DNA from: Chrysomallon squamiferum
Taxonomy: Eukaryota; Mollusca; Gastropoda; Neomphalida; Peltospiridae
Length of the DNA: 64,000 bases
Reading direction: 5' to 3'
Assembly (NCBI GenBank): GCA_012295275.1
Contig: CM022671.1
Location: 24,774,822-24,838,821 of the forward strand
Shown: positions 26,863 to 37,898 of the stretch, piece by piece
Numbering within the stretch: the stretch's first letter is position 1
Layout of the letters: each line of letters begins with the position of its first letter
Program-made: the position numbers and the translations under genes
Notes under the pieces: model-generated
What the model saw: the letters and a program-made list of their open reading frames with translations, nothing else
The model's database searches: none
What the model was told of the DNA's origin: nothing

Positions 26863-28228
26863 GCCCACCGGACAACTGCTCCCCAGGACAATTGCCCTCT
26901 GGACAAGTGGCCCTATTTTTTCTTCCAATAATGATTTTCATGCATAATGGCATATATACATGAAATTCAGCGTAGTCTCTCCATAGTTCTCTAGTAAAGC
27001 TTTGTATAGCAACAGTTCATTCACAAAGACAGGTTCAACTATAACCAGGTATACTAGGCACTTCTTACAACAGTTCATTGACACTTTTCAGTTTTCACAC
27101 TTTTATGTTTTGTGCTATTCCTCTCAAATAGTCCAGGACCTCTCGGTTTTCATACTGTCTGACCAGTGTCAAGAAACGCAGTGAAGCTTCTTGGTATTTT
27201 CGACGAAGTGGTTGAGGTGCTTCTCCGCCAATCATCAGGTTTATTTCCAATTCATTATCGCTTGTTCACACTTTAAAATATTTATAAACTTCTAGAAATT
27301 CAGATGGTAGGCACCAGTGTTTGACTGGAAGCAATGGTGCCACCCTTCCACGAAGTTGTTAGTTCGCACAACATTCTTTTCCAACCTCTGGTGCATGTTC
27401 CACATGCTGACAATGTAACGTGGATCATGTATGCGACCAGCTCTGCCATACTGGCAATAGATGAAGTTGTCCTCAAAATACTCCAGTATTTGTAATACAG
27501 AAACATCTCCATCAGCTTCAGATAGTGCTTCAAAAGCTGCCGTGACTTCATCCACTGGAACGAATGCAATTGCAGCTATCTGACGGATCAGTAAAGCGTC
27601 GTGACGAACTGCCAGAGTAATGACTTGAATTTGGCACCAGATGAATTGGCTCAGATGAAAGAAGCATCCAGTTACTGTACAGTTTAGCTTTACAGACGTT
27701 TTGCTTTCTGCCTTCACACTCATAAGAAATCACTCCACCACTGAGTTCCTTCTGTCGGACATACACATAGTTTCCGAAGGCAAGTTTTGGATGACCACAC
27801 TCTGAGTCAATGAATTCCATCTTATAGAAAATAATATTTTTGCTACAAGGCACTACCTAACATACTGTTTCATTCATCTCAATTATAGATCACTTGCCAA
27901 ATCAAAGAAAGCTTTAGCATTTAATTACCCTGTATTAGTAATTAGCTGACTCTAGTTAGCTTTGATGTTAAATGATATTTTATAAGATCTTTTAGCAGAT
28001 CAAAGTAATCCAATTGACTTTACTCAAGTTTAATTAGTAATTAGCTGACTCTACTTAGCTTTCACCAAATTCCTTTAATCAAGTTTAATGTAACACACGT
28101 TGACTAATTTATTGGAATATTGCTTGAAAATCATTCTGAATGGTATATTTGAAGAAAAATTGGGGGCAGTTGTCAGAGGGAGGCAGTTTTCTGGGGGCAA
28201 TTGTCCGGGGGGCACTTGTCCTGATATT
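26863..28228 (-). mobile_element. Mutator-like (MULE) element with FLYWCH remnant and 9-bp target duplication
   Basis: Both ends carry inverted arrays of a GGACAAYTGCCCCC-like unit: GGACAACTGCTCCCC, GGACAATTGCCCTC and GGACAAGTGG on the left (26869-26912), and the mirror set on the right (about 28160-28222). GATAAATAT flanks the element directly on both sides (26854-26862 and 28229-28237), a 9-bp target duplication of the length typical of MULEs. Inside, on the minus strand, coding remnants of a FLYWCH-type protein are found. The element sits in intron 1 of GT92 gene 4. A 27-base motif TAGTAATTAGCTGACTCTA... occurs twice about 100 bases apart near the right end. Confidence 0.7.
27300..27853 (-). 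pseudogene. FLYWCH zinc finger / MULE transposase remnant
   Basis: From 27853 the minus strand reads a FLYWCH-like finger: GNYVYVRQKELSGGVISYEC, then EGRKQNVCKAKLYSN, with the two Cys in the usual spacing. After a frame change near 27600, a second frame gives FEALSEADGDVSVLQILEYF and WNMHQRLEKNVVRTNNFVEG WHHCFQS, the C-terminal signature of FLYWCH-MULE proteins (RTNN-x-EGWH). The central transposase core is missing, so it is a deleted, frameshifted copy. Confidence 0.7.
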
Positions 28229-29483
28229 GATAAATATATTAGTGTATTTTATTTAACATCAGACCGAGTGAATTTTATATCTGTTAATTTTATATTGTAT
28301 TGCTAATCATATATTTATTTATTTTTTAATTACCTTTTTTTTACAGCTATTATTATTATTTTAACAGCTTATATATATTTCTAGTATTAAATTTATTTTT
28401 ATCGCTATTTTGTCAACTACAGTACAGGCACTCCTCAATTAACGTTCCATTCCTACGCGTATTGGTCGATAAGCGAGAAGCCTCCCCTCCTCGGATGTTT
28501 CAAACATACTTGTTGTGGATTTGTGTCAGCCACCTACAGATATAGTTTTAATGTCACCTTTACACCTTTCATAACATTCTTAGTATATCATTAGATGCTT
28601 ATACAATAATCTACTACGTTCTGTAATAAACGATAAAAAGAGGAAATCATCTATAATAGTTACATTACTTATGTTTGGATACTGTAAGCACAGGTAAAGG
28701 TTTTTATTTATTTTTGATAAAGAAAAGGATTTTGTTTTAACTTATTTTAAATACTACAGAAAATAAAATACAATCAGTGAAGTGAAAATTAACATATTGT
28801 ACTGTAGGGTGCTTAACATAAAAAAAATTCGTAGTAGAAAAAGAGTCTTCCAGATTGCCAGCGCTAGTGTAGTGAATACTGATCGACTGATCTTTGATGA
28901 AAATGATGATGATAGATAGATAAACAAAACATATTTAATTAATAAAATAGTTAAAGTACTTTCATCTAAACATTCATCCAAATATTTAAAGCAATTTGAA
29001 CCTTACAAAGATGTATACCTGTGTTTCTAAACCTTTTTTTTATTCCACTCCCTCACTTGAGGTTTTCAAAACAATCGGATACCGCACCATGGTATAAGGT
29101 ATGTGTTATATACGTATTGAAAAGGTAAGTCATAATGATGTAAAAGCTTTGAAAAGGTCAAGGGCACGCCTTACCGGCTGATGGATTAATATGATCACGG
29201 TGATGTAGTTTTTAATTATCACGATATGGGGCATGAGTGCAGATTCAAACTTTTGATAATTAACTTTTTGCTTCAGTTTCTAAAATCTACAAGAGATTAT
29301 CTAACAAAAAAAAAAAAAATAATAATAATAATAACAAAAAAGAAACCAATAACATTATTTGAAGTATAAGATGCATTATTATTGTGACAGATGTTTAAAA
29401 CAGATTTTCTTTCTGTCTGCAGCTTAACTATTATTAATACATATAGTAATTTTAACTATTTCTTTTCGTTTTATTCCCTACAG

Positions 29484-30384
29484 TCATTCAGCTTTATTTA
29501 TCCTGTGCAAGGTGTCGCACAACACAAAACCATATGCTGTGACTATCGTTGGAACCAGCCGCACTAAAGTGAGAAACAGACTGCTAATCAATTACCCAGA
29601 ACCGCATCGTTTCAACATTACAGTGTGCCTGCCTTCTCTACATTCATATTATAACAACGAACCTGAAATCATTCAGTCCATAGAGCTTGATCAAATTTTA
29701 GGCGTTGACCATTTCATCGTGTACGATTTTTCTATCGGACCCAAAGTGAAAACTGTTTTACAACATTATTCCAGTTTAGGTATTCTGGACGTAAGGGTTT
29801 GGAATCTACCAAACATGGATATTCATTATTACGGACAAATGGCGTCCATCAATGACTGCGTCTATTCCAATAGAGGGAAATCAAAGTACGTCATTGTAAA
29901 AGATGCAGATGAAGTTATCGTCCCTTACAAAGATAAAACTTTACCGAAACTCATCGAGAGAATGATGGACAATAACACTTTGGCTGCGACCATCATGTTT
30001 AAGCATACGCTTTTCGACAAATCGTGGCCTGACGAACTGGATGGTTTTAAATTTGCTTCTAAAGCTAAAGAACTACAGCTAACAACTCTTCTCAAAGTGT
30101 GGCGAGAAACAAAGATAACTAAGTCTAAACAGAGATCTAAAACAATATATATACCAAACAGAGTAATCACATCAGGAATTCATTTTGTTTGGAATGTTCG
30201 AAAAGGTTTCGTTAATATTGAAGTTCCAACTAATGAAGGGTTAGTTCATCACTACAGAATATGGTATGGAAAACTATCGAGACAAAAAGAATATTTTCTG
30301 AGGCAATATAGTAAAGAGTTGATTGAAAGATGTAATAAAACATTGAGCATCATTCACGACAATTTCATTATCCTCAATTCATAA
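29484..30384 (+). CDS. GT92 gene 4, exon 2
   Basis: Catalytic exon starting after CCCTACAG with one base completing Asn, ending with TAA at 30382-30384. It carries TVCLPSLHS, IELDQILGVDHFIVYDFS, HYYGQMASINDCVYSNRGKS, DxDE motif DADE (29902-29913), WRET, SGIHFVW and GLVHHYR. It is the same length (901 bases) as the exon 2 of gene 3 and nearly identical to it, so the pair is a recent duplication or has been homogenised by gene conversion. A Tigger-like element lies only 82 bases after the stop, so the 3' UTR probably runs into it; an AATAAA occurs inside that element at about 30729. Confidence 0.9.
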
Positions 30385-30466
30385 TAATAAGTAAAACATT
30401 TAACTTGCAGTATTCTTTGAAATATAATTTTCTATATGTACGTGTTTAGCAATATATATATTTTTA

Positions 30467-30615
30467 CAGTAGTACCTTAACTTACGAGTTTAATTCGTTC
30501 CGCGACCGAGCTCGTAACTCAATTGGCTCGTATATCAAATCAGTTTTTCCAAATGAATGTAATTGAGATACCATTACCACTCTAAAACCACCCCATTTGT
30601 TTATTTATTTTATTA

Positions 30616-30653
<38 letters not shown>

Positions 30654-31255
30654 TTTTTTTTTTTTTTTTTGGTAACCTTTTTAAATAAGAAAAATGTATT
30701 TACAAATGGCAAATATTGTAAAAAAACTAAATAAAAGAATGTAAAGAAATAAATTGGTTTTGTAAAGTGTATTTAACTTGGAGATCAGAAAAATTATTTT
30801 AACGCCTTTGGCTGGGGTTTCAGCCTTTATCGTCTCCTTCAGCTTCATTATGGTACTACGCTCGTACTGCCTAGCCAAGTCGACTAGATGAACAACTCGC
30901 TCGTGTTTATCTGTGAATTCAATGGGCATCATCCGCTTCTTCTTCTCAGCACCGTCCTTTGCACTCACTTTCTTAGCATCCATTATCAGAAAAAAGCAGT
31001 TTGGCAAAATACTGCTGAAAACGCGAGCACAACACAACAGAGATGCGTCCGCGGCGAGATAACCACGTGAAGTAAACGAGTGAGACGCAGGATTCTGGCC
31101 GGATATTGTATTGTTCGTTGCGCCAACTAGCGGTGGTGTATCTGAAGCTCGCTCGTAACTCGGATTTTGCCTCCAACTCAAAGCAAAAAATCGAACGGGT
31201 GACTGCTCGTAACTCGAGAAACTCGTAAGTTGTGGCACTCGTAAGTCGAGGTACC

Positions 31256-31259
<4 letters not shown>
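30467..31259 (-). mobile_element. Tigger/pogo-like element with both terminal repeats
   Basis: Left end CAGTAGTACCTTAACTTACGAG-type and right end CTCGTAAGTCGAGGTACCACTG are inverted copies of each other (about 19 of 22 positions). The left end is preceded by TA; the right runs into (GT)n. On the minus strand from 30983: MDAKKVSAKDGAEKKKRMM, then DKHERVVHLVDLARQYERST and KAETPAKGV, the N-terminal helix-turn-helix of a Tigger transposase. Everything after it is missing. Confidence 0.8.

Positions 31260-31306
<47 letters not shown>
31258..31306 (+). repeat. (GT)n microsatellite at a Tigger end
   Basis: GT tract of about 46 bases starting within the right end of the Tigger-like element. Other CA/GT tracts: 10645-10664, 12521-12545, 15372-15392, 15452-15481, 18088-18110, 37863-37895, 39838-39882 and 42452-42505. 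Confidence 0.9.
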
Positions 31307-31309
<3 letters not shown>

Positions 31310-31835
31310 TCATTAACTTGGTTTTTTTACGTAAATATTGTTCCTGTTGTAACTTGAAATGAAAATGAAGAAAATAACTCGTATTTTGTTTCACAGATTT
31401 AAATAAACTTACATAAATAGAATCCGTACAGTAGTAACCTCATAAAATAAAATAGGCTTCTCATTTAGATGTCAAAGAAAATACGGTGCAATGTGCATAC
31501 AAAAAAGATGAGTCATTTGTCGCTCCCTGCACTGTTATAATTGAAAGCATTAGTTTTAGTGACACAGAACATAACCAGTTATATGTTCTGCTTCACATGC
31601 AACATACATTTGATTATAATAACTTCCTCAGTCTAAAAAGGTCTTATTGTAGTGCTATATTATGTATACAACAAAAAGAAAATGATCAGTTGGAAAAAAG
31701 ATTTCTTTCTTTTTTTTTTTTTTACTTCTGTCTGAAGCTACTAAGTATTTATGGGAAAATATTATAACATGAAAATACTTTTATACAAATGTTGGTAATT
31801 ATTTTTTTGTCTATATTTTCGTTTAAATATAAGTA

Positions 31836-32060
31836 ATCGAGAGAGAGAGAGAGCTAATTCAATGAGGTAAAAAAAAAACGTAGGCTGAAGAACAGAAATT
31901 GATACATCCTGTTTAACCTTGCATCTGTTGATTATCCTATTAAATTACCTTAGTATTATATGTACCTTTGTTAAAACCTTCCCCACAATTAATGGCAGAA
32001 ACCTGTTCACCCCAGTTCAGATCCTGAAACTGCTATGCATATAAAAGGTTTTAAATGCTA
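31836..32060 (-). repeat. Partial reverse copy of the (CT)n-tailed repeat
   Basis: Begins with (GA)7 and continues with the reverse complement of the core, e.g. GGCTGAAGAACAGAAATTGA and CATCCTGTTTAACC, through to the GCATATAAAAGGTTTTAAATG segment. More diverged than the two long copies. Confidence 0.7.
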
Positions 32061-32185
32061 ATTATTATTAATACAAGTTAATATATTATTATATATATAT
32101 ATGATATGCCTGACAAGTCAATTTCTTCTGCGGCTGATTTATTTAAAAAGGCAAAGCTTCATCATAAGAAGGCATGCATAACATT

Positions 32186-32290
32186 TATCAGTTTCTTGGA
32201 ATTCCGAATCACTGCTCCAGATTCTATTTGAAGATATTGTGCAGTGCATTTGTGATGACCAATCTGTTAAGAATGACAAGCATATTCTTG
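32186..32290 (+). pseudogene. Possible Ty3/gypsy reverse transcriptase scrap
   Basis: YQFLGIPNHCSRFYLKI resembles the QRFLGLVNYYRRFIPNF-type block at the end of Ty3/gypsy reverse transcriptase. Only about 30 residues can be matched and no flanking domains or LTRs are visible. Confidence 0.25.
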
Positions 32291-32511
32291 TCTATTTTAG
32301 GAAACAACTTAGACAGTAGATCAAACATAGTTTTTAATTCATGTTTCCAACATATCTACTTATGAAGACACGAAAACAATGGATGTTCTCCCATTCAGGT
32401 GCGGTCATCAGCGATTTAGTTTCATAGTACGAATTTCTCACCCCTCAGTTCCGGTATATGAATGCTCTTTACATCAGTTACAAATGCTAAAAAACAAGTC
32501 AAGCACAAACA

Positions 32512-32641
32512 TGATATTCCTTAGATATTATTCTTTAAATAAAAAATGACACTGCATTTAATATTAATTTTAATACAACCCATTTTCACTTTACCGTTTC
32601 GAAACGTCCGACTGAAAATGCGTTAAAACCTAACTAAAAAA
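32512..32641 (-). repeat. Dispersed repeat R2, copy 2 (reverse)
   Basis: Reverse-complement copy of 18368-18495, between the convergent GT92 genes 4 and 5. Confidence 0.65.
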
Positions 32642-32846
32642 TAGGGCAAGATGAAGGTAACTGAAAAAAATAAAAATAAAAATAAATAATAATAATAATA
32701 ATAATAATAATGTAAAATAATAATTATATTAATAATAACAATAACGACAACAACAACAATAATAATAATAATAATAACATTAACAATAACAATAACAATA
32801 TAAAATAATAAATAAATAGATTATAAATAAATAACACAAGTGAATA

Positions 32847-33756
32847 TTAGTTGTGCTTATTTGCAACAGAGTTCTGATGTAACCGATTCAGGGTTTTATT
32901 ACATCTGTGTATCAGCTGTTCACTGTATAATCGCAAGAACTCTTCTTTCAGTTTGCCTCTCTTTTCTTCTGTTTTCCCAAATCTGTAATGATGAAGTAAA
33001 CCTTCGTTAGGTCGAACTACTATACTCAGAAATGGACGACGATTTTTCCAGCTGAAGTGTATACCATTAACAATGACTCTGTCTGGAATTCTGATGGTCT
33101 TGGCCCTTCCTTTACTGCCATATGTAAAATTTTCTCTCCATACCTTTAACAAAGTATTCAGCTGCAGTCGTTTCGCTTGTGGAGCATACTTGAAATTTTT
33201 AGTATCATCAGACCATGTTTTGTCGAAAAAGGTATTACGAAAGGAGATAGATCCAGCTCGCGGATTCTCTTTCAACAGCCTTTTGATAAGTGATGGCAAG
33301 TTTCCGTCTTTATATGGAGCAAGCACCTCGTCTAGATCTTTTACAATCACAAAGGCTGATTTTCCTCGGTTTGAATAAACACAGTCATTGACAGCTACCA
33401 TTTGGCCAAAATAATGTATATGTATGTGTGGTAAATTCCACGTTTTTATATCCAGAATACCCAGATCAGAATAATATTTAAACACTTTTAAAACTTTAGG
33501 TCCTATCCAGTATTTGTAAATAACAAAATGTTCAGCGCCTAAAATTTGGTCTAGTTCTATGGATTCGACGGTGCCAAAATCGTTATTGTAATTGGAATGG
33601 ATGCAGGCTAGACAGACAGTGATGTTGTAGCGATGTCTTTCTGGATATTTAATCAGAATTTTGTTCTTCACCTCACTTCCACCTTCGCCAGTTATTGAAA
33701 CAGCAAAAGGTTTTTTGTTGTCAGGCACCTTGCAGATGACAAATAAAGCCCCATAT
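32847..33756 (-). CDS. GT92 gene 5, exon 2 (shared candidate for two first exons)
   Basis: Catalytic exon on the minus strand, after TTTTCTTCAG (acceptor AG at 33757-33758), with one base completing the exon 1 codon. Landmarks: TVCLACIHS, IELDQILGAEHFVIY, HYFGQMVAVNDCVYSNRGKS, DxDE motif DLDE (33327-33338), WREN, NGIHFSW and GLLHHYRFG. It is 910 bases, slightly longer than the plus-strand copies, and clearly diverged from them. The gene is convergent with gene 4. Two first exons lie upstream on the same strand (34682-35169 and 38115-38602); both are in phase 2 and can join it. Confidence 0.9.
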
Positions 33757-33939
33757 CTGAAGAAAAGAATGGAAAAAAATATATATTTATTTATTTCAAA
33801 ATTATAATGATAAAAAGATTCCATGACTTAATATATTGTTTACTTTACATTTAGCATGTGAAATAAAAAAAAAATAAAAATAAAAAATAAATGAAAAAAA
33901 AAAAAAAAATAATAATAAAAAAAAAATTAATTAAAAAAA

Positions 33940-33959
33940 CTGAATAAAACACCAGTATG

Positions 33960-33992
<33 letters not shown>

Positions 33993-35910
33993 AATAAATA
34001 AATAAAAGAAAAAAGAAGAAAAGAAAAAGAGAAGCACTTGTTTTCGAGTAAGAAAACAAAATTCGTTTATGTGAGTTGTTTTTTCCCTTTCTTTTCATCA
34101 AGTTTGTAAAGAAATAAATAGCTTAGGCTGAGGTGGTCATGCATGAACTTCAACCAAAGAAAAAAAGAGCAACGAAATACACTTATACATGCGATAATTC
34201 ACACTCAAGATATTAATATCAGTTTTTGCTATTAACCAGGAACCTGAAATAACAGTGTTTATACCTGCTTTTGAAAAAATCCGCCATGTTTTTAATAACA
34301 ATATTATTAGAAATTAAAATACTTAACACAGACTGTTATTTTACAATCTATTCAAGTCTACTGATTTCATTTTAAAAGTTTCCCATATCAAACCGAAGAA
34401 AAAGATATATATATATACACACACATACATACACATATATATTGTTCTTGTTAAGTTTCCTAGATATATTCAGGTAACTGAATTTGAATTTAACATGCAC
34501 TTTTATAGCGTATAAGATAACGATTTAGAATAATAATTAAGCAAAAACTAAACAGTGGATCTTTACTTCACACAGTGGTAAAAAAAAAATCTATATATAA
34601 TATTACATATGAAAAATAAATGAATATTTTCTGTCAGTAACAAGTACAATTATAAAACAGTTGATAAAATAACGTGCTTACTTTTTCTTATTAACATCGG
34701 GCATAATTTCAACAGTGGCAGAATGAACGTCCAAACACTCGTTGTTGGAAGTCCAATGAATAATACAAGTAACATTATGTTTTACATTAACTAACCCTGC
34801 CCCGATCACTCTCACGATAGTTTCATTGTTGTCGTTGGTGTCGTAGTAAGCTGAATACAAAAAAATATCAGTTGCGTTGCCCGTTGGAACCCAGAACTGA
34901 GAAGTTACATTCAGCGTTTGTTCTGCTATCTTTGACATCCATTTCGAACTTCGGCTATCACATTCAAGAGATGGAGCTTTTACTACTGTCTCAGAAAATG
35001 TCAAATATTCTGTAAAATTGTTTTTAAAATTAACGTGTGAGTTTAAAGATCCGTAAATATTTCTCCTTTCTCCAGCATTGAATACCACCAGCATTAAGTA
35101 TACCATTACAGATACTAGTCCAGTTACGAGAAGCGCCTTAATAAAACGCTTTAGCGAATGAAGACCCATCTTAAGTTTAATATTCTTCTGAACAATGTTT
35201 ATCCGAGACCTTCACTCTGAAATAAACCGAAATATGTCCCTTTTTTATTTCTTCTTCTTCTCCAGTTTATTACATATAAATCTATGGAGCAGAAAACCTC
35301 AGTAGTAAACTGCGGTACCCGTTCACATCGTATTTCAGTCCAACGAACAAGACAGCCATTACCCCGATAAATCAAGGCTCAGTCTTATTTACTCGTCGCA
35401 GTCAATACCTGAATCAAATCTGATTCGCGCAGAGGAGAGGCTGCTCTTTCAAAATATGAAAACCAGCGAGCTCAAGTAATCAGGTTTTTTTTCAGTTAGC
35501 TATTTCGAATAAAATGTCATTTTAGCATTATATGATTTCGATCTATTTTATTTATTATTTTTTTTATTCATTATGTTGTTGTTATTGTTATTATTACTGT
35601 AAATAATAACTATATATTTTATGTAAGTTTAGCAACATTTCTGTTAATGTTGCAAATTAGTTCATAACGAGTCGAACAAATGAAACAAATTTTGTTGTGT
35701 TAATAGTTATAATTGTTGATAGTCAGATTATGGTAAATATGAGATTTTTTGGAGGCTCCTTTAGACTACAAGGCCCAAAGCTATAGCTTTATAATTTATG
35801 TTTTTAAACCGCCACTGAAGAGGATTAATTATATCAACAAAGAATAAGAAGATTTTAACCTGTTTTCATAATCGCAACAACAACGAATTTTAAGGTTTAA
35901 ACATAATTAT
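33940..35910. repeat. Segmental duplication block A (around GT92 gene 5 exon 1)
   Basis: About 2 kb matching 37213-39330. The match starts at an AACTGAATAAAACACCAGTA-like segment, covers intron sequence, the whole first exon and about 700 bases upstream, and ends near a GAATTTTAAGGTTTA segment. Introns and upstream DNA differ by indels and substitutions, while the exon is almost unchanged. Confidence 0.8.
34682..35169 (-). CDS. GT92 gene 5, proximal exon 1
   Basis: First coding exon on the minus strand. ATG at 35169 gives MGLHSLKRFIK, then an anchor (ALLVTGLVSVMVYLMLVVF, about residues 12-30), a stem with several N-glycosylation sites (NFT, NVT, NAT) and the GT92 block FWVPTGNAT, YSAYYDTNDNN, VRVIGAG and NVTCIIHW. 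Donor AA|GTAAGC at 34681/34680, phase 2. With 32847-33756 the protein has 465 residues; the intron is only 0.9 kb. A TATA-like run about 100 bases upstream of the ATG (about 35272-35279, read on the minus strand) is kept in the duplicate copy. Confidence 0.87.
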
Positions 35911-36581
35911 ACCCTTCAGTACATTATCAACTGTATTATTTCCAGATTATTTTATGACTATTTTTTTTTTTTTTTTTTTTAAATTAAAGTTTTATACTGT
36001 CGTATGAATTTTACGAAAGATACATGTAAATGATCCTTTTGATTCTAAGAATCAGTTTACAGTTAGGCGAACGTTGATTTCCTTTTTCATTGCTTCCTGC
36101 TACTTTACATTACATACGAAGCCCTGTAACCGTAGATGTCCTGTAACAGTGTGCTGAATAAGATATACGTTGCTTTATTACAGGTAACAAATTGTCTTAA
36201 ATAATCTATGGAGCTTTGAGAATGGCTGTCCCCTTTAATAATTTGTCATGATATAACGCATGTGGTTCTTGTCTATGGCCAGAATGTGCATACACACCCG
36301 TAACTAGACTCTTTCTGAAATGAGGCTAAAACTGATGTCTTTGAAGTCAGTTATTTCTTTCATCGCAACAGTATCGGTAGACTTCAAACAGTAACCGTAG
36401 ACATAAACGAATTCATTCAGAAGAAATCGTTTCTATCGAAATAGAGATTTATATTTTATATTTTTAAAATAAAATGTTTCTATATATAAAAAAAAAAAAA
36501 AAAAAAAAAAAAAATCGTCAGTTTGGTTATGTTATGATGCATTTGCCTCATTTTCCTCAATGTAGTTACGGCCAAGGTATA

Positions 36582-36620
<39 letters not shown>

Positions 36621-36892
36621 TATTAATATTATTACTCATTGTTATCATATAACATATAATTTTTAACATACTAGATATTCATTGCTGTTGAAGACATATG
36701 TTATATGCAATATCAGAAAGATTTTTACATAATGATATGTATTTCAGGCATCTAAATACAACTATTTAACAATTAAATGTATAAAATAAAACCGTATTTT
36801 TAATGATAATACAACAACAACAATAAATAAATAAGTATTTTTTTTTTTTTTTTTTAAAAGGCTCTATTTTATCTACTATAATATTTTTCAGC

Positions 36893-37051
36893 ATGCAAGT
36901 CAAGAGGCTGAGGATGAGTGGGGAGGAAGGGAAAAAAATGTCCAAGATCTTTTTGAAGACTGTCCTACAGGCAGTTTGTAAGATCCTTCTGAAAAATGAA
37001 ACTTTCCTAGACCTTCACATGATTAAAATGATTAAAGCCCGTTTCAAATAG
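36893..37051 (+). other. Short basic open frame between the two GT92 duplication blocks
   Basis: 52 codons from ATG 36893 in a GC-richer island, preceded by TTTTTCAG. The peptide is Lys-rich and could form an amphipathic helix (MQVKRLRMSGEEGKKMSKIF...). Another frame in the same island is also open for 29 codons from the AG. No family recognised. The rest of 35911-37212 holds only AT-rich sequence, poly(A) and (AAT)n. Confidence 0.2.
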
Positions 37052-37212
37052 TTTCATCAAATAGCATTCCCGAAACTTTCAGTACTCATCAATCCTCAAA
37101 TGTGTTCATTACGCTCATTTTTCAATTTTATAAAGAAAACCGTTCGTTACGTAAATATTATTTATAATTAAAAGCTGCTCGTTATAGCACAACCCACTGA
37201 ATCTCATTTAAA

Positions 37213-37861
37213 ATCGATGCACTGAATAAAACACCAGTAAGGAAATAAAAAAAAAAATTAAAATAAGAAAAGAAAAAGAGAACCACTTGTTTTCGAGTAA
37301 GAATACAAAATTCGTTTATGTGAGTTGTTTTTTTTTTCCCTTCCTTTTCATCAAGTTTGTAAAGAAATAAATAGCTTAGGCTGAGGTGTTCGTGCATGAA
37401 CTTCAACCAAAGAAAAAAAGAGAAATAAATTACACTTACACATGCGATAAGGCACACATTCAAGATATAAACATCAGTTTTTGCTATTAAACAGGAAACT
37501 GAAATAGCAGTGTTTATATCACATGCCAAACAAAATAACTTTAAGCTTTATCTGTCATACTTGTGTAGTTAGCAATGAGATTAGAAAAGGTATATCAATA
37601 TAAATAAATTTTAAAATTACAAATAATAATAATAATAATAATAATAACAATAATAATAATAATAGATTGATTTTGTTATCTAGAGTCTGTTTTAAAATCT
37701 GCTACTTGAAACGAGTCATGGTAGATTTTGAAAAAATCCGCCATGTTTTTAACAACAATATTATTAGAAATTAAAATACTTAACATAGGCTGTTATTTTA
37801 CAGTCTATTGAAGTCTACTGATTTCGATATTAAAAGTTTCCTATATCAAACCGAAGAAAAA

Positions 37862-37898
<37 letters not shown>

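Noticed and set aside
28430-28500. CAGGCACTCCTCAATTAACG resembling the end of a Tigger-type element
   Set aside because: Only one end is visible and no partner was found.
29013-29060. CTGTGTTTCTAAACCTTTTTTTT resembling a hAT terminal repeat
   Set aside because: The match is short and partial, and no second end or 8-bp duplication is seen.
30681-31394. 237-codon frame treated as one gene
   Set aside because: It reads through the Tigger-like element and a (GT)n tract encoding poly-Thr-His; only the transposase head at about 30780-30983 is meaningful.
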